From: Halomonas icarae
GTDB taxonomy: Bacteria; Pseudomonadota; Gammaproteobacteria; Pseudomonadales; Halomonadaceae
NCBI RefSeq assembly: GCF_009901955.1
Contig: NZ_WUTS01000001.1
Location: 682,001 to 746,000, forward strand
Direction of reading: 5' to 3'
DNA: 64,000 bases
The notes under the pieces are model-generated. The model had not been told where the DNA came from, made no database searches, and was given only the letters and a program-made list of their open reading frames with translations. This document shows, in pieces, positions 40,640 to 49,491 of the stretch. A program made the translations under genes and the position numbers. Each line of letters starts with the position of its first letter. Position 1 is the first letter of the stretch.

Positions 40640-41551
40640 ATGATCAGACAACGCACCCTGAAGAACGTCATCCGCGCCACCGGCGTCGGCCTGCACTCCG
40701 GCAAGAAGGTCTACATGACCCTGCGGCCGGCGCCCGTGGATACCGGTATCGTCTTCGTGCGCACCGATCTGGACCCCGAGGTGCAGATTCCGGCACGAGC
40801 GGCACTGGTGACCGACACCACTTTATGCACCGCCCTGACCCACGACGGGGCCAAGGTCGCCACCGTTGAACACCTGATGTCGGCACTCGCTGGTCTGGGC
40901 ATCGATAACGCCTATGTGGACCTCAGCGCCGCCGAAGTGCCGATCATGGATGGCAGTGCCGGTCCCTTCGTGTTCCTGATCCAGTCGGCCGGTATCAGTG
41001 AACAGAATGCCGCCAAGAAGTTCATTCGCATCAAGCGTGAGCTCACGGTGAGAGATGGCGACAAGCAGGCGACCTTCCGACCCCACAAGGGCTTCAAGGT
41101 TGGCTTTTCCATCGACTTCGATCATCCGGTGTTCGAGAGCCAGACCCAGACCGCGATGGTGGACTTCTCCACCACCTCCTTCGTCAAGGAGGTGTCTCGA
41201 GCGCGGACCTTCGGCTTTATGCGCGATCTGGAGTACCTGCGCTCCAACAACCTCGCGCTGGGCGGCAGCCTGGACAACGCCATCGTCGTCGATGACTATC
41301 GAATCGTCAACGAAGGCGGTTTGCGTTACGACGATGAATTCGTCAAGCACAAGGTACTCGATGCCATCGGTGACCTCTACCAGCTGGGCTATAGCCTGAT
41401 CGGCGAATTCCACGGTGTGAAGTCCGGACACGCATTAAACAACCAGCTATGCCGCGCCTTGCTGGATCAGCCCGATAGCTATGAAATCGTCACCTTCGAG
41501 GAGGAGAGCGAGGTTGCCCCGATCTCCTTCGCGGCGCCCGCAATGGCCTGA
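40640..41551 (+). CDS. lpxC: UDP-3-O-acyl-N-acetylglucosamine deacetylase LpxC
   Basis: LpxC is the zinc enzyme for the committed step of lipid A synthesis. From ATG 40640 it has 303 residues, starting [20 protein letters not shown] like E. coli. Zinc ligands are seen in [16 protein letters not shown] and [16 protein letters not shown]; the catalytic segment [16 protein letters not shown] is intact. A GTG at 40604 in frame lies at the predicted transcription start and is rejected. The C-terminal residues end in AAPAMA; hydrophobic ends of LpxC are FtsH degradation signals in E. coli, so proteolytic control is possible here. Confidence 0.97.
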   Translation: MIRQRTLKNVIRATGVGLHSGKKVYMTLRPAPVDTGIVFVRTDLDPEVQIPARAALVTDTTLCTALTHDGAKVATVEHLMSALAGLGIDNAYVDLSAAEVPIMDGSAGPFVFLIQSAGISEQNAAKKFIRIKRELTVRDGDKQATFRPHKGFKVGFSIDFDHPVFESQTQTAMVDFSTTSFVKEVSRARTFGFMRDLEYLRSNNLALGGSLDNAIVVDDYRIVNEGGLRYDDEFVKHKVLDAIGDLYQLGYSLIGEFHGVKSGHALNNQLCRALLDQPDSYEIVTFEEESEVAPISFAAPAMA

Positions 41552-41594
41552 TCTTCCGGCATTCGCCGGGAGCGGCGATCGGTAAGCATCAGGA

Positions 41595-41626
41595 GAAAGG
41601 CCCGCCAGGTATCTGGCGGGCCTTTC
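41595..41626. terminator. Terminator between lpxC and dciA
   Basis: GAAAGGCCCGCCAG (41595-41608) and CTGGCGGGCCTTTC (41613-41626) form a 14-bp perfect stem with a 4-base loop. The stem ends in AAA/TTT, so it works as a terminator in both directions between these convergent genes. Confidence 0.88.
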
Positions 41627-41664
41627 TCGCTTGGCGGGTGCTGATTTCGGGAGTCGGTCTGGCT

Positions 41665-42126
41665 TTACGGCTCACGCTCGGCATGGGAGGCCAGTCGCTC
41701 GAGGGCGCGTCGCAGTCTCGGGTCTTCGGTGTCGGCGGCGCAGCTGGAGATCTCGTCGGCGGCATGAGCTGGCAGGTGACGCACCTGGCGTAGTGGTCTC
41801 CTGGGCGGGCGCACCGGTCTGACCTTCAGAGTGAATCCACGCACCGCCTCGAAGCCCTGCAGCTCGTGCAGCAGTGTCAGGAGTCGTGGCTGCTCATAGC
41901 GAAGTCGTGTCAACCAGGCGGCACCGTCGGCGATCAAGGTCAGCCGGCCATCCCGAAAGCCCCCGACGTGCAGGTGTTCACTCAGCTCCTGGGGGAGGTG
42001 GGCGCGCAGGTGGGACTGGGCGAGATCGATCATTCTTGCCATTCGCATCAATGAGCCGAGCTCGCCTCGTCCGCCCAGTAGCTGGGACATGGGCTGGGCG
42101 CGAAAGCGCTTAACCTTTATACTCAT
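41665..42126 (-). CDS. dciA: DUF721 family protein, likely helicase loader DciA
   Basis: DciA (DUF721) proteins load the replicative helicase DnaB in bacteria that lack DnaC/DnaI. The 153-residue protein starts MSIKVKRFRAQPMSQLLGG and has the conserved core HLHVGGFRDGRLTLIADGAAWLTRLRYEQPRLL, a KH-like fold with the WLTRLR motif, then a disordered C-terminus. Upstream of the ATG the frame stays open but is not family-like. It is convergent with lpxC and divergent from the secM-like gene, a position it also holds in Pseudomonas between lpxC and secA. Confidence 0.85.
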   Translation of the reverse strand: MSIKVKRFRAQPMSQLLGGRGELGSLMRMARMIDLAQSHLRAHLPQELSEHLHVGGFRDGRLTLIADGAAWLTRLRYEQPRLLTLLHELQGFEAVRGFTLKVRPVRPPRRPLRQVRHLPAHAADEISSCAADTEDPRLRRALERLASHAEREP

Positions 42127-42164
42127 GGGCTTGACTCTCTCGTCCCGCATCAGGCGGGCCAGAC

Positions 42165-42170
42165 GATAAT
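42165..42170 (+). promoter_or_regulatory. Possible -10 element upstream of the secM-like ORF
   Basis: GATAAT lies 54 bases before the ATG at 42224, within the 97-base gap divergent from dciA. No matching -35 is clear, but secA must be driven from this region or read through, since dciA points away and lpxC ends in a terminator. Confidence 0.35.
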
Positions 42171-42223
42171 GCAATGGGCCGGTAGCGCCCGTCAGACTAG
42201 CACGCCGGGAGCTCCTCGACAGC

Positions 42224-42595
42224 ATGGCCGTGACCCTCAGCCACTCGCCTGCCGTATTCGCCAGGCCCGCTCCAGCGCGGCGTCACGCCCGCTGGTGGCT
42301 GGCGGGCCTGCTGGTGGGGTGTCTGTTGCCCGCGGGCCTCGCCCAGGGAGATCTGGCCCGTCAGGCCGAGCGACTGGTGCAGGTGTGCATTCTCGCGCCC
42401 GCCATGATTCGTGCCAGCTCGCGGCTCAAGGCGCGTCGACGCAGGCGAGGGTGGTGGCCCCTGGTGCGACAATCCACCCTTTTACCGGTTGGCTCCCCGG
42501 CGGCCACTCCCGTGACAGTGGCCCAGGCGACCGCTGACCACGATGTCCTGACCCGCCGCGGCCCCCCTTTCTGCGTGGACATGCTGAATTCTTGA
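42224..42595 (+). CDS. Small exported-type protein upstream of secA, candidate SecM-like arrest peptide
   Basis: A 123-residue ORF occupies the secM position before secA. Seen: a basic N-region ([13 protein letters not shown]), a hydrophobic core ([17 protein letters not shown], about 26-42) like a signal peptide, a basic middle ([10 protein letters not shown]), and a C-terminal segment with TPVTVAQA (95-102) and RRGPP (111-115), then eight residues and the stop. Known: E. coli SecM has a signal sequence and stalls at a C-terminal segment with TPVWISQA followed by RAGP; RAPP motifs stall in other arrest peptides. Inferred: it monitors Sec export and controls secA. GGGAG (42208-42212) is a fair ribosome site. 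It is not alignable to SecM over its length, and an unrelated leader ORF is possible. Confidence 0.55.
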   Translation: MAVTLSHSPAVFARPAPARRHARWWLAGLLVGCLLPAGLAQGDLARQAERLVQVCILAPAMIRASSRLKARRRRRGWWPLVRQSTLLPVGSPAATPVTVAQATADHDVLTRRGPPFCVDMLNS

Positions 42596-42637
42596 ATATT
42601 GCCAACCGCCCGGCGGTTGGCGCCATGCCATACGCAG
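42571..42637 (+). promoter_or_regulatory. Nested hairpin spanning the secM-like stop and secA leader
   Basis: Inner stem: GCCAACCGC (42601-42609) with GCGGTTGGC (42613-42621), 9 bp, 3-base loop. Outer stem: CTGCGTG (42571-42577) with TACGCAG (42631-42637), one G-U, continued by CATG (42580-42583) with CATG (42624-42627) across a small internal loop. The 3' arm ends 14 bases before the secA ATG, next to its weak ribosome site. A ribosome paused at the Gly-Pro-Pro codons (42560-42568) would cover the outer 5' arm. This mirrors the secM-secA switch of E. coli; function is inferred. Confidence 0.5.
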
Positions 42638-42651
42638 ATGACGGACTCTTC

Positions 42652-45384
42652 ATGATCAACTCCCTGTTACGCAAGGTCGTCGGCTCCAAGAACGACCGCG
42701 AAGTCAAGCGCATGAGCCGCCAGGTCGAGCGCGTCAATGTTCTCGAGAGCGAGCTCGGTGGGCTCGATGATGCGGCCTTGAAGGCGCGCACCGAAGCCTT
42801 CCGCGAGCGCCTCGCCGAAGGCGAGTCACTGGATGCCCTGCTGCCCGAGGCCTTCGCCACGGTGCGAGAGGCGGGCAAGCGCGTCATGGGCATGCGCCAC
42901 TTCGATGTTCAGATGATAGGCGGCATGACGCTTCACAATGGGCGCATCGCGGAGATGAAGACCGGGGAGGGCAAGACCCTGGTGGCGACCCTGGCGGTCT
43001 ATCTCAATGCCCTGCCCGGCAAGGGGGTGCATGTCGTCACCGTCAACGATTACCTGGCGCGACGTGATGCCCGGTGGATGCGGCCTCTCTATGAGTATCT
43101 CGGACTCAGCGTCGGCGTCATCTATGCCGGCCAGACCCCCGAAGAGAAGCGTGCCGCCTACGCCTGCGACATCACCTACGGCACCAATAACGAGTTCGGC
43201 TTCGACTATCTGCGGGACAACATGGCCTTCTCCCTGGAGGAGAAGGTCCAGCGCGGCCTGCACTACGCCATCGTCGATGAGGTGGACTCGATCCTGATCG
43301 ATGAGGCGCGCACGCCGCTGATCATCTCGGGAGCGGTGGACGAAAACACCGAACTCTACCGGGTGATCGATCGGCTGGCGGTGCACCTGGTTCAGGGGGA
43401 AGTGTCGGAAGACACCGATGCCCCGGTCGACGGCGACTTTATCCTGGACGAGAAGCACAAGCAGGTCGAGATCACCGAGAATGGCCACCACAAGGTCGAG
43501 GGGCTGATGCGCGAGCAGGGGCTGCTGGGCGAGGAGGACTCCCTCTATGCCGCCCAGAACCTCAATCTGCTGCAGCATATGCACTCCGCCCTGCGCGCCC
43601 GCCACCTCTACCACCGCGACGTCGACTATATCGTCAGCGAGGGGCAGGTGGTGATCGTCGACGAACATACCGGGCGTACCATGCCCGGCCGGCGCTGGTC
43701 CGAGGGGCTGCACCAGGCAGTGGAGGCCAAGGAGGGGGTCACCGTCCAGCGCGAGAGTCAGACCCTCGCCTCCACGACCTTCCAGAACTACTTCCGCCTC
43801 TACGAGAAGCTGGCGGGCATGACGGGCACCGCCGATACCGAGGCCTTCGAGTTCCGTCAGATCTATGGCCTCGATGTGGTGGTGATTCCCACCAACAAGC
43901 CACTGGTTCGCCGCGATCTCAACGATCTGGTCTATCTCACCGCCGAGGAGAAGTTCGAGGCGATCATCGAGGACGTCAAGGCCGAGACCGAAGCGGGCAG
44001 GCCGGTGCTGGTGGGTACCGCTTCCATCGAGACCTCGGAGTATCTCGCCAACCTGATGAAGCGAACTGGTCTCGCCTTCAATGTCCTCAACGCCAAACAG
44101 CACCAGAGCGAAGCCGAGATCATCGCCCAGGCCGGCCGCCCCGGCGCCATCACCATCGCCACCAACATGGCCGGGCGTGGCACCGATATCGTGCTCGGCG
44201 GCAACTGGGAGGCGGAGGTGGCCAAGCTCGATAACCCTTCCGCCGCGCAGATCGAACAGCTCAAGGTCGAGTGGCAGCAGCGCCATGAAGCCGTGCTGGC
44301 GGCCGGCGGGTTGCATGTGATCGGCTCCGAGCGCCACGAGTCGCGCCGCATCGATAACCAGCTACGCGGGCGCGCCGGCCGACAGGGCGACCCGGGCTCG
44401 ACCCGCTTCTTCCTGTCACTGGAAGACAGCCTGATGCGCCTGTTCGGCTCTGACCGGGTACAGCGCATGATGAAGGCCCTCGGCCTGGAGCACGGTGAGG
44501 CGATCGAGCACAAGATGGTCTCCAATGCGGTGGAGCGCGCCCAGAAGAAGGTCGAGAGTCGCAACTTCGATATCCGCAAGCAGCTGCTCGAGTATGACGA
44601 CGTGGCCAACGATCAGCGCAGCGTGATCTACGAGCAACGCAACGAAGTGCTCGCCGCCGAACAGGTCTCTGCCGCAGTAGCGGGTATTCGCGAGGAGGTC
44701 ATGGATCTCGCGATCAGCGACTATGTGCCGCCCCAGAGTCTGCCCGAGCAGTGGGACCTGGCCGGGCTCCAGGAGTACCTCAAGTCCGAGTTCAACCTGG
44801 ATGTCCCCGTGGTGCAGTGGTCCGAGGAGGATGAGCGCTTCCACGAGGAACAGCTGCGCGAGCGCCTGCAGGCCCTGCACCGTGAGGCCTACGAAGAGAA
44901 GGTGGAGCAGGCCGGTAGCGAGCTGATGCGCCGCTTCGAGAAGCAGGTGATGCTGCAGGTGCTGGATACCCGCTGGAAGGAGCACCTGCAGTCCATGGAC
45001 CACCTGCGCCGGGGGATCCACCTGCGCGGCTATGCGCAGAAGAACCCCAAGCAGGAGTACAAGCGTGAGGCCTTCGAGCTGTTCCAGAACCTTCTGGCCA
45101 ATATCAAGGCGGACGTGACACGGATCCTGAGTCATGTGCAGGTGCGGCGGCCCGAGGAGGTCGAGGAGCTGGAGCGTCAGCGCCGCGAGGCACTGGAGCG
45201 CGAGAAGGCGACCGCGGCGAGCCGTCATGACTCGCCCGACGCCGCCACGGGTGAGCAGGAGGCGGCGGCGCCGGCATCCGAGGGGCGTCCGGTACGCCGG
45301 GAAGGTCCCAAGGTGGGGCGCAACGATCCATGCCCCTGTGGATCCGGCAAGAAGTACAAGCAGTGCTGTGGCAAGCTGAGCTGA
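42652..45384 (+). CDS. secA: Preprotein translocase ATPase SecA
   Basis: SecA is the motor that drives preproteins through SecYEG. From ATG 42652 ([20 protein letters not shown]) it has 910 residues. Motifs: [20 protein letters not shown] (Walker A), [20 protein letters not shown] (Walker B), [14 protein letters not shown] and [19 protein letters not shown] in the second helicase domain, and the C-terminal zinc finger [17 protein letters not shown] that binds SecB. In-frame upstream codons at 42592 (TTG) and 42625 (ATG) lie inside the leader hairpin and outside the conserved region. No strong Shine-Dalgarno precedes the ATG, in keeping with regulated initiation. Confidence 0.98.
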   Translation: MINSLLRKVVGSKNDREVKRMSRQVERVNVLESELGGLDDAALKARTEAFRERLAEGESLDALLPEAFATVREAGKRVMGMRHFDVQMIGGMTLHNGRIAEMKTGEGKTLVATLAVYLNALPGKGVHVVTVNDYLARRDARWMRPLYEYLGLSVGVIYAGQTPEEKRAAYACDITYGTNNEFGFDYLRDNMAFSLEEKVQRGLHYAIVDEVDSILIDEARTPLIISGAVDENTELYRVIDRLAVHLVQGEVSEDTDAPVDGDFILDEKHKQVEITENGHHKVEGLMREQGLLGEEDSLYAAQNLNLLQHMHSALRARHLYHRDVDYIVSEGQVVIVDEHTGRTMPGRRWSEGLHQAVEAKEGVTVQRESQTLASTTFQNYFRLYEKLAGMTGTADTEAFEFRQIYGLDVVVIPTNKPLVRRDLNDLVYLTAEEKFEAIIEDVKAETEAGRPVLVGTASIETSEYLANLMKRTGLAFNVLNAKQHQSEAEIIAQAGRPGAITIATNMAGRGTDIVLGGNWEAEVAKLDNPSAAQIEQLKVEWQQRHEAVLAAGGLHVIGSERHESRRIDNQLRGRAGRQGDPGSTRFFLSLEDSLMRLFGSDRVQRMMKALGLEHGEAIEHKMVSNAVERAQKKVESRNFDIRKQLLEYDDVANDQRSVIYEQRNEVLAAEQVSAAVAGIREEVMDLAISDYVPPQSLPEQWDLAGLQEYLKSEFNLDVPVVQWSEEDERFHEEQLRERLQALHREAYEEKVEQAGSELMRRFEKQVMLQVLDTRWKEHLQSMDHLRRGIHLRGYAQKNPKQEYKREAFELFQNLLANIKADVTRILSHVQVRRPEEVEELERQRREALEREKATAASRHDSPDAATGEQEAAAPASEGRPVRREGPKVGRNDPCPCGSGKKYKQCCGKLS

Positions 45385-45420
45385 TAGCTGCCTCCGACCA
45401 ACGCAACAGGAGAGAAGACG

Positions 45421-46638
45421 ATGGCAGTGGGTGATGCGAGCTTTCCCGCGATGCCGGCAATTTCCGGCCTTCGGCTGGGAACCGCCATGGCGGGGATCAA
45501 GAAGAGCGGTCGTCGGGATCTGGTGGTGATCGAGGCCCCCGAGGGTGCCCGGGTGGCGGGTGCCTTCACCCGTAATGCCTTCTGTGCGGCTCCGGTGACG
45601 GTGGCCCGGGAGCACCTGGCTAGCGGTGAGGTGCCTCGCTATCTGCTGGTCAATACCGGTAACGCCAATGCCGGCACCGGCGAGCCGGGTCTGCGTGACG
45701 CCCGTGACTGCTGCGCCGAACTGGCCCGGCTGACCGGGGTGAGTGCCCGGTGCGTGCTGCCCTTCTCTACCGGTGTGATCGGTGAGCCACTCCCCATGGA
45801 GAGGCTGCTTGCCGGCCTGCCGGGTGCGCTCGACAGCCTCGGCGACGACGCCGAGTCCTGGTTGCGGGCCGGCGAGGGCATCCTGACGACCGACACTCGT
45901 CCCAAGGGAGCCAGTGTCACCCTCGATATCGCGGGTGACAAAGTGGTCATCAACGGAATTGCCAAGGGCTCGGGGATGATCCAGCCCAACATGGCGACCA
46001 TGCTGGCCTTCGTGGCCACCGATGCTAGCCTTGATCAGTCGCTGCTCGACAGCCTGCTGCGCGAGGCCGTGGACCGCTCCTTCAACTGCATCACGGTCGA
46101 TGGGGATACCTCCACCAACGACGCCTGCGTACTGATCAGCACCCAGCAAGGCCCGGTGATTGAAGGGGAGAGCGCGCTCGCCACCTTCCGTACCGGCCTG
46201 CAACACGTGATGATCGAGCTGGCTCAGGCGATCGTGCGTGACGGTGAGGGTGCCACCAAGTTCGTCACCCTCCGGGTCGATGGTGCCACCAGTCGACAGG
46301 AAGCCCTAGATGTGGCCTTTACCGTGGCCAATTCGCCCCTGGTCAAGACCGCGCTGCATGCCTCCGATGCCAACTGGGGGCGCATCCTCGCGGCGGTAGG
46401 GCGCGCTCCGGTCGACGACTTCGATGTCTCGCGGGTAAGCATCGATCTGGGCGACGTGCGGCTGGTGGAGGGCGGGGGGCGTGCCTCGAGCTATACCGAG
46501 GAGGCCGGTAGCGCGGTAATGGCGCGCGAGGAGATCCCGATCCGCATCGCCCTCGATCGCGGCGATGAGAGTGCCACGGTGTGGAGCACCGATCTCTCCC
46601 ACGACTATGTCAGCATCAACGCCGACTACCGCAGCTAG
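45421..46638 (+). CDS. argJ: Bifunctional ornithine acetyltransferase / N-acetylglutamate synthase ArgJ
   Basis: ArgJ transfers the acetyl group from N-acetylornithine to glutamate (and in bifunctional forms uses acetyl-CoA) in arginine synthesis. The 405-residue precursor self-cleaves before the catalytic Thr in the motif KGSGMIQPNMATMLAF. Other family segments: VNTGNANAGTGEPGLRDA, LPFSTGVIGEPLPM and TVDGDTSTNDA. GGAGAGAAG precedes the ATG. It lies 36 bases after secA and could be cotranscribed with it. Confidence 0.96.
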   Translation: MAVGDASFPAMPAISGLRLGTAMAGIKKSGRRDLVVIEAPEGARVAGAFTRNAFCAAPVTVAREHLASGEVPRYLLVNTGNANAGTGEPGLRDARDCCAELARLTGVSARCVLPFSTGVIGEPLPMERLLAGLPGALDSLGDDAESWLRAGEGILTTDTRPKGASVTLDIAGDKVVINGIAKGSGMIQPNMATMLAFVATDASLDQSLLDSLLREAVDRSFNCITVDGDTSTNDACVLISTQQGPVIEGESALATFRTGLQHVMIELAQAIVRDGEGATKFVTLRVDGATSRQEALDVAFTVANSPLVKTALHASDANWGRILAAVGRAPVDDFDVSRVSIDLGDVRLVEGGGRASSYTEEAGSAVMAREEIPIRIALDRGDESATVWSTDLSHDYVSINADYRS

Positions 46639-46717
46639 GCTGGAACACGGTCAGTGCCGTGAGATCCGGTCAGACACAGACCCCGCGCCGCCGTGCGCGG
46701 ATACGTTGGAAGAGCGA

Positions 46718-47674
46718 ATGAACGCAATGGTAAAGAGACGGGTGCATGTGGCGGCGGCGGCCATCATCAGCGCCGATGGCAGCGAGGTGCTCATAGCGCG
46801 CCGCCCCAGCAATGTCGATCATGGTGGCCTCTGGGAGTTTCCCGGCGGCAAGCTGGCGCCCTATGAAACGGGCCTGGGTGGGCTTAAGCGCGAGCTTCAC
46901 GAGGAGCTGGGCATCGAGATCCGGAGAGCTCAACCCTTGATCCGCATCCACCATGAGTATCCCGACAAGCATATCCTGCTGGATGTCTGGCAGGTCCATG
47001 ACTTCTCCGGTGAACCCTTCGGTCGCGAGGGCCAGGCAGTGCGCTGGGTACCCATGGAGGAGCTGGTCAATTACCCCTTCCCGGCGGCCAATCTGCCGAT
47101 CCTGCGCGCGGTAATGCTGCCCACCGAGTACCTTATCACCGGCGAGGAAGAGGATGAGGCGCTGTTCGACGAACGTCTCGAACGCGCCCTGGTGGAGGAT
47201 GGGGTACGCCTGGTGCAGCTGCGCGCCAAGCAGCTGGACAGGGCTGCCTACCTGGCTCGCGCGGAATCGGCGCTGGCACGCTGCCGGCAGTACGGTGCCC
47301 GTCTGATGCTCAATGCAGACCCCGAGCTGCTCGAGGCGGTGGATGCCGACGGTGTCCACCTGACCAGTGAGCGCCTGATGCAGTTGGAGCGCCGCCCCAT
47401 CGCCGAGGGCAAGTGGCTCTCTGCCTCCACCCATGATCGCGAACAGCTCGTTCAGGCTGGCAGGCTCGGTTGTGACTTCGTGACCCTCTCGCCGCTACGT
47501 ACCACGCCGTCGCACCCCGATGTGCCGCCCGTGGGCTGGCATGACTTTCAGGAGCTGGTGGAGCGTGCCACCATGCCCGTCTTCGCGCTGGGTGGCATGA
47601 CACGTCATGATGCCAACCATGCGCGCGCTGTCGGGGCTCAGGGGGTCGCATCGATTCGCGACTTCTGGAAGTGA
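46718..47674 (+). CDS. Nudix hydrolase fused to a thiamine-phosphate-synthase-like domain
   Basis: The 318-residue protein combines an N-terminal MutT-like Nudix domain (about 1-130), with the complete Nudix box GKLAPYETGLGGLKRELHEELG, and a C-terminal ThiE/TenI-like barrel (about 140-315; LVQLRAKQLDRAAYLARAE, ADGVHLTSERL, VTLSPLRTTPSHP, PVFALGGMTRHDA). Known: MutT clears 8-oxo-dGTP, and Nudix-ThiE fusions are found next to argJ and secA in many gammaproteobacteria. The ThiE part keeps a phosphate-binding GG but its catalysis is unproven. TTGGAAGAGC gives the ribosome site. Confidence 0.9.
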   Translation: MNAMVKRRVHVAAAAIISADGSEVLIARRPSNVDHGGLWEFPGGKLAPYETGLGGLKRELHEELGIEIRRAQPLIRIHHEYPDKHILLDVWQVHDFSGEPFGREGQAVRWVPMEELVNYPFPAANLPILRAVMLPTEYLITGEEEDEALFDERLERALVEDGVRLVQLRAKQLDRAAYLARAESALARCRQYGARLMLNADPELLEAVDADGVHLTSERLMQLERRPIAEGKWLSASTHDREQLVQAGRLGCDFVTLSPLRTTPSHPDVPPVGWHDFQELVERATMPVFALGGMTRHDANHARAVGAQGVASIRDFWK

Positions 47675-47702
47675 TATCGTCCCCGGAGCCTTTGCCATCA
47701 TG

Positions 47703-47738
47703 AACGACTCGCCCCGCCATCTGGCGGGGCGAGTCGTT
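47703..47738. terminator. Terminator between the Nudix-ThiE gene and the NCS2 permease
   Basis: AACGACTCGCCCCGCCA (47703-47719) pairs perfectly over 17-18 bases with GGCGGGGCGAGTCGTT (47723-47738) around a TCT loop, followed by one more T and a G-run. It lies between convergent genes and has a short U-tract. Confidence 0.8.
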
Positions 47739-47753
47739 TGGGGGGGGGGACGC

Positions 47754-49274
47754 TCAGCGACCCGGGGTGGCGGGGCGGTTCGCCGCCTGGCGTTGCTCCT
47801 GCCAGGCGAAGTAGAGGAACAGGACGCCCATCACCAGGTAGCCGAGGGTATAGTCTCCCGCCGCATTGATGGCGAGCTTCGGCGCGTGCATCAGCCCCAC
47901 GAAGGAGAAACCCGCGGCCACGGCGGCGAAGGCGGCGGCGCGGCGGAACTGGTGGTCGATCACCGACACGGTCATGGCACCGAGGAGGATTGCCGTGAAC
48001 ATGGCGCCCTGGCCCAGGGGAACCACCCCACTGGAGATGCCGGACACGGTTTCCTCGGCGGCGCGGTTGAAGCGAGTCATCACGTAGTTGGCAAAGTAGG
48101 GCAGCATGGCCAGCGCCACCGCCGGATAGTAGCGGGTGTCGTTGGACTGGAAGGCGGTGGCGATCATCGACATGCCGACGAATACCAGGATGGGGGCGAC
48201 CACCGATACCGGAATGATGGCGGCGAGGGCGGCGATCAGGCCGAACATGGTAGCCAGGGCGTAGACGGCACCGTTGAGGAGGCTGTAGCCGCGGCCAGCG
48301 CCCATCCACTTGGCGCCCACCGTGGCGATATAGACGGTGGTGGGAAAGACGCCACCGAACAGGGCGCCGAGCATGGTGCCCACGCCATCCACCGCCTGGC
48401 ACTCGCGCACATCATACTTGTCGCCGGCGGCCTCCATGGCCTCGACGTTATTCATGGTCTCGATGGCGTTGTACAGGGTGATCGGTAGCACCACGGTAAG
48501 CACCGCCAGCATGCCGGTGAACAGTAGCCCCAGCCCCTCCAGCCAGGCCAGGTTGGGCAGTAGCGGATAGAAGCCGAGATGGGTGAAGGCATCGCTGAAG
48601 CGCTCGCCACCCGCATCCCCGATCAGGTAGGCCATGGCGGTTCCCACCACGATGGCGAACAGCGAGGTGGGCAGTCGCAGAGGCATCGCCACCCTGGCCA
48701 CCAGGCCGACGATGATGATCGCCAGCACCAGCAGGCCGATCACCGGCATCTCCAGGGTCTTGAACAGCATCTCGCCGGCGATGAAGGTCAGCGCCACCCC
48801 CGCCACGGCGCCCAGCATGGCGGCTCGGGGTAGATGGTGCTGGACCCAGCGGCCGATCAGGCTGATGATCGCCTCGATCGCCCCGCTGATGAAGCAGGCG
48901 GCCACCGCCACCTTCCAGGCCAGTTCGGCATCGCCGGTGAGCTGCTTGGCGGGCAGCAGCACGCCGAACAGGAAGACGAACATCACCGGGGTGGAGATGC
49001 CGTAGGAGAGCGCGGTGACATCGGCACGGTTCTCCTTGCGCGCCAGGCGTGCCGCGCTCCAGGCGTAGTAGAAGTTGCCGACCATCACCGCCACGGCGGC
49101 ACCGGGCAGCACCTGGCCGAAGACGATCGACGCCGGAAAGTCCATGCCAAGCATGGTGATGGCGATGATCACGAAGTTGGCGATATTGTTCTGGAACAGG
49201 GCGAAGAAGGCGTCGGTGTCCTCCTTCTTGTACCAGGGGTAATGGACCGAGTGATGTACGGGGGGAGCCGCCAT
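47754..49274 (-). CDS. NCS2-family xanthine/uracil-type permease
   Basis: This is a nucleobase:cation symporter-2 type inner-membrane carrier of 506 residues with 12-14 membrane segments. Family traits are the early DFPASIVFGQVLPGAAVAV segment, the QNNIANF N-terminal helix, YNAIETMNNVEAMEAAGDKY (the conserved helix 8 Glu region), and PTTVYIATVGAKWMGAGRGY. Substrate cannot be assigned: xanthine, uracil or hypoxanthine are all possible, and the N-terminal KKEDTDAFFALFQNN is less usual. It is a single gene with its own 217-base upstream gap shared with the aminotransferase terminator. Confidence 0.85.
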   Translation of the reverse strand: MAAPPVHHSVHYPWYKKEDTDAFFALFQNNIANFVIIAITMLGMDFPASIVFGQVLPGAAVAVMVGNFYYAWSAARLARKENRADVTALSYGISTPVMFVFLFGVLLPAKQLTGDAELAWKVAVAACFISGAIEAIISLIGRWVQHHLPRAAMLGAVAGVALTFIAGEMLFKTLEMPVIGLLVLAIIIVGLVARVAMPLRLPTSLFAIVVGTAMAYLIGDAGGERFSDAFTHLGFYPLLPNLAWLEGLGLLFTGMLAVLTVVLPITLYNAIETMNNVEAMEAAGDKYDVRECQAVDGVGTMLGALFGGVFPTTVYIATVGAKWMGAGRGYSLLNGAVYALATMFGLIAALAAIIPVSVVAPILVFVGMSMIATAFQSNDTRYYPAVALAMLPYFANYVMTRFNRAAEETVSGISSGVVPLGQGAMFTAILLGAMTVSVIDHQFRRAAAFAAVAAGFSFVGLMHAPKLAINAAGDYTLGYLVMGVLFLYFAWQEQRQAANRPATPGR

Positions 49275-49441
49275 GGGGAAGCCTCTGGGTTATCGGATTA
49301 TTGGAACAGGGCCGAAGAGCAGTTTCGTTTGTATCTGACTGACTGGTCAAGTTCGATCGTTCCACGGACGCCACGCGGCGCCCCGGGCCCCGGCGGCTAT
49401 CGAGTCGATGGATATCGAAGGCGCGAAGTCTACCCGAAATG

Positions 49442-49470
49442 CAGACGCCCGGGCAGGGCCCGGGCGTCTG
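49442..49470 (-). terminator. Terminator after the aminotransferase gene
   Basis: CAGACGCCCGGGC (49442-49454) and GCCCGGGCGTCTG (49458-49470) form a 13-bp perfect stem with a 3-base loop. On the minus strand a short ATTT follows. It lies 21 bases past the stop of the aminotransferase. The rest of 49275-49491 should hold the NCS2 promoter, but I see no clear boxes. Confidence 0.75.
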
Positions 49471-49491
49471 AACTGGCTGAGGTGGTGTCGA

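Noticed and set aside
42592-42651. Upstream in-frame start codons of secA (TTG 42592, ATG 42625)
   Set aside because: They would add up to 20 residues not found in SecA proteins and lie inside the leader hairpin; the conserved N-terminus starts at 42652. The TTG overlaps the stop of the secM-like ORF, so weak coupling cannot be excluded.
44416-46206. 596-codon antisense frame across secA and argJ
   Set aside because: No ribosome site or domain; both sense genes are complete.
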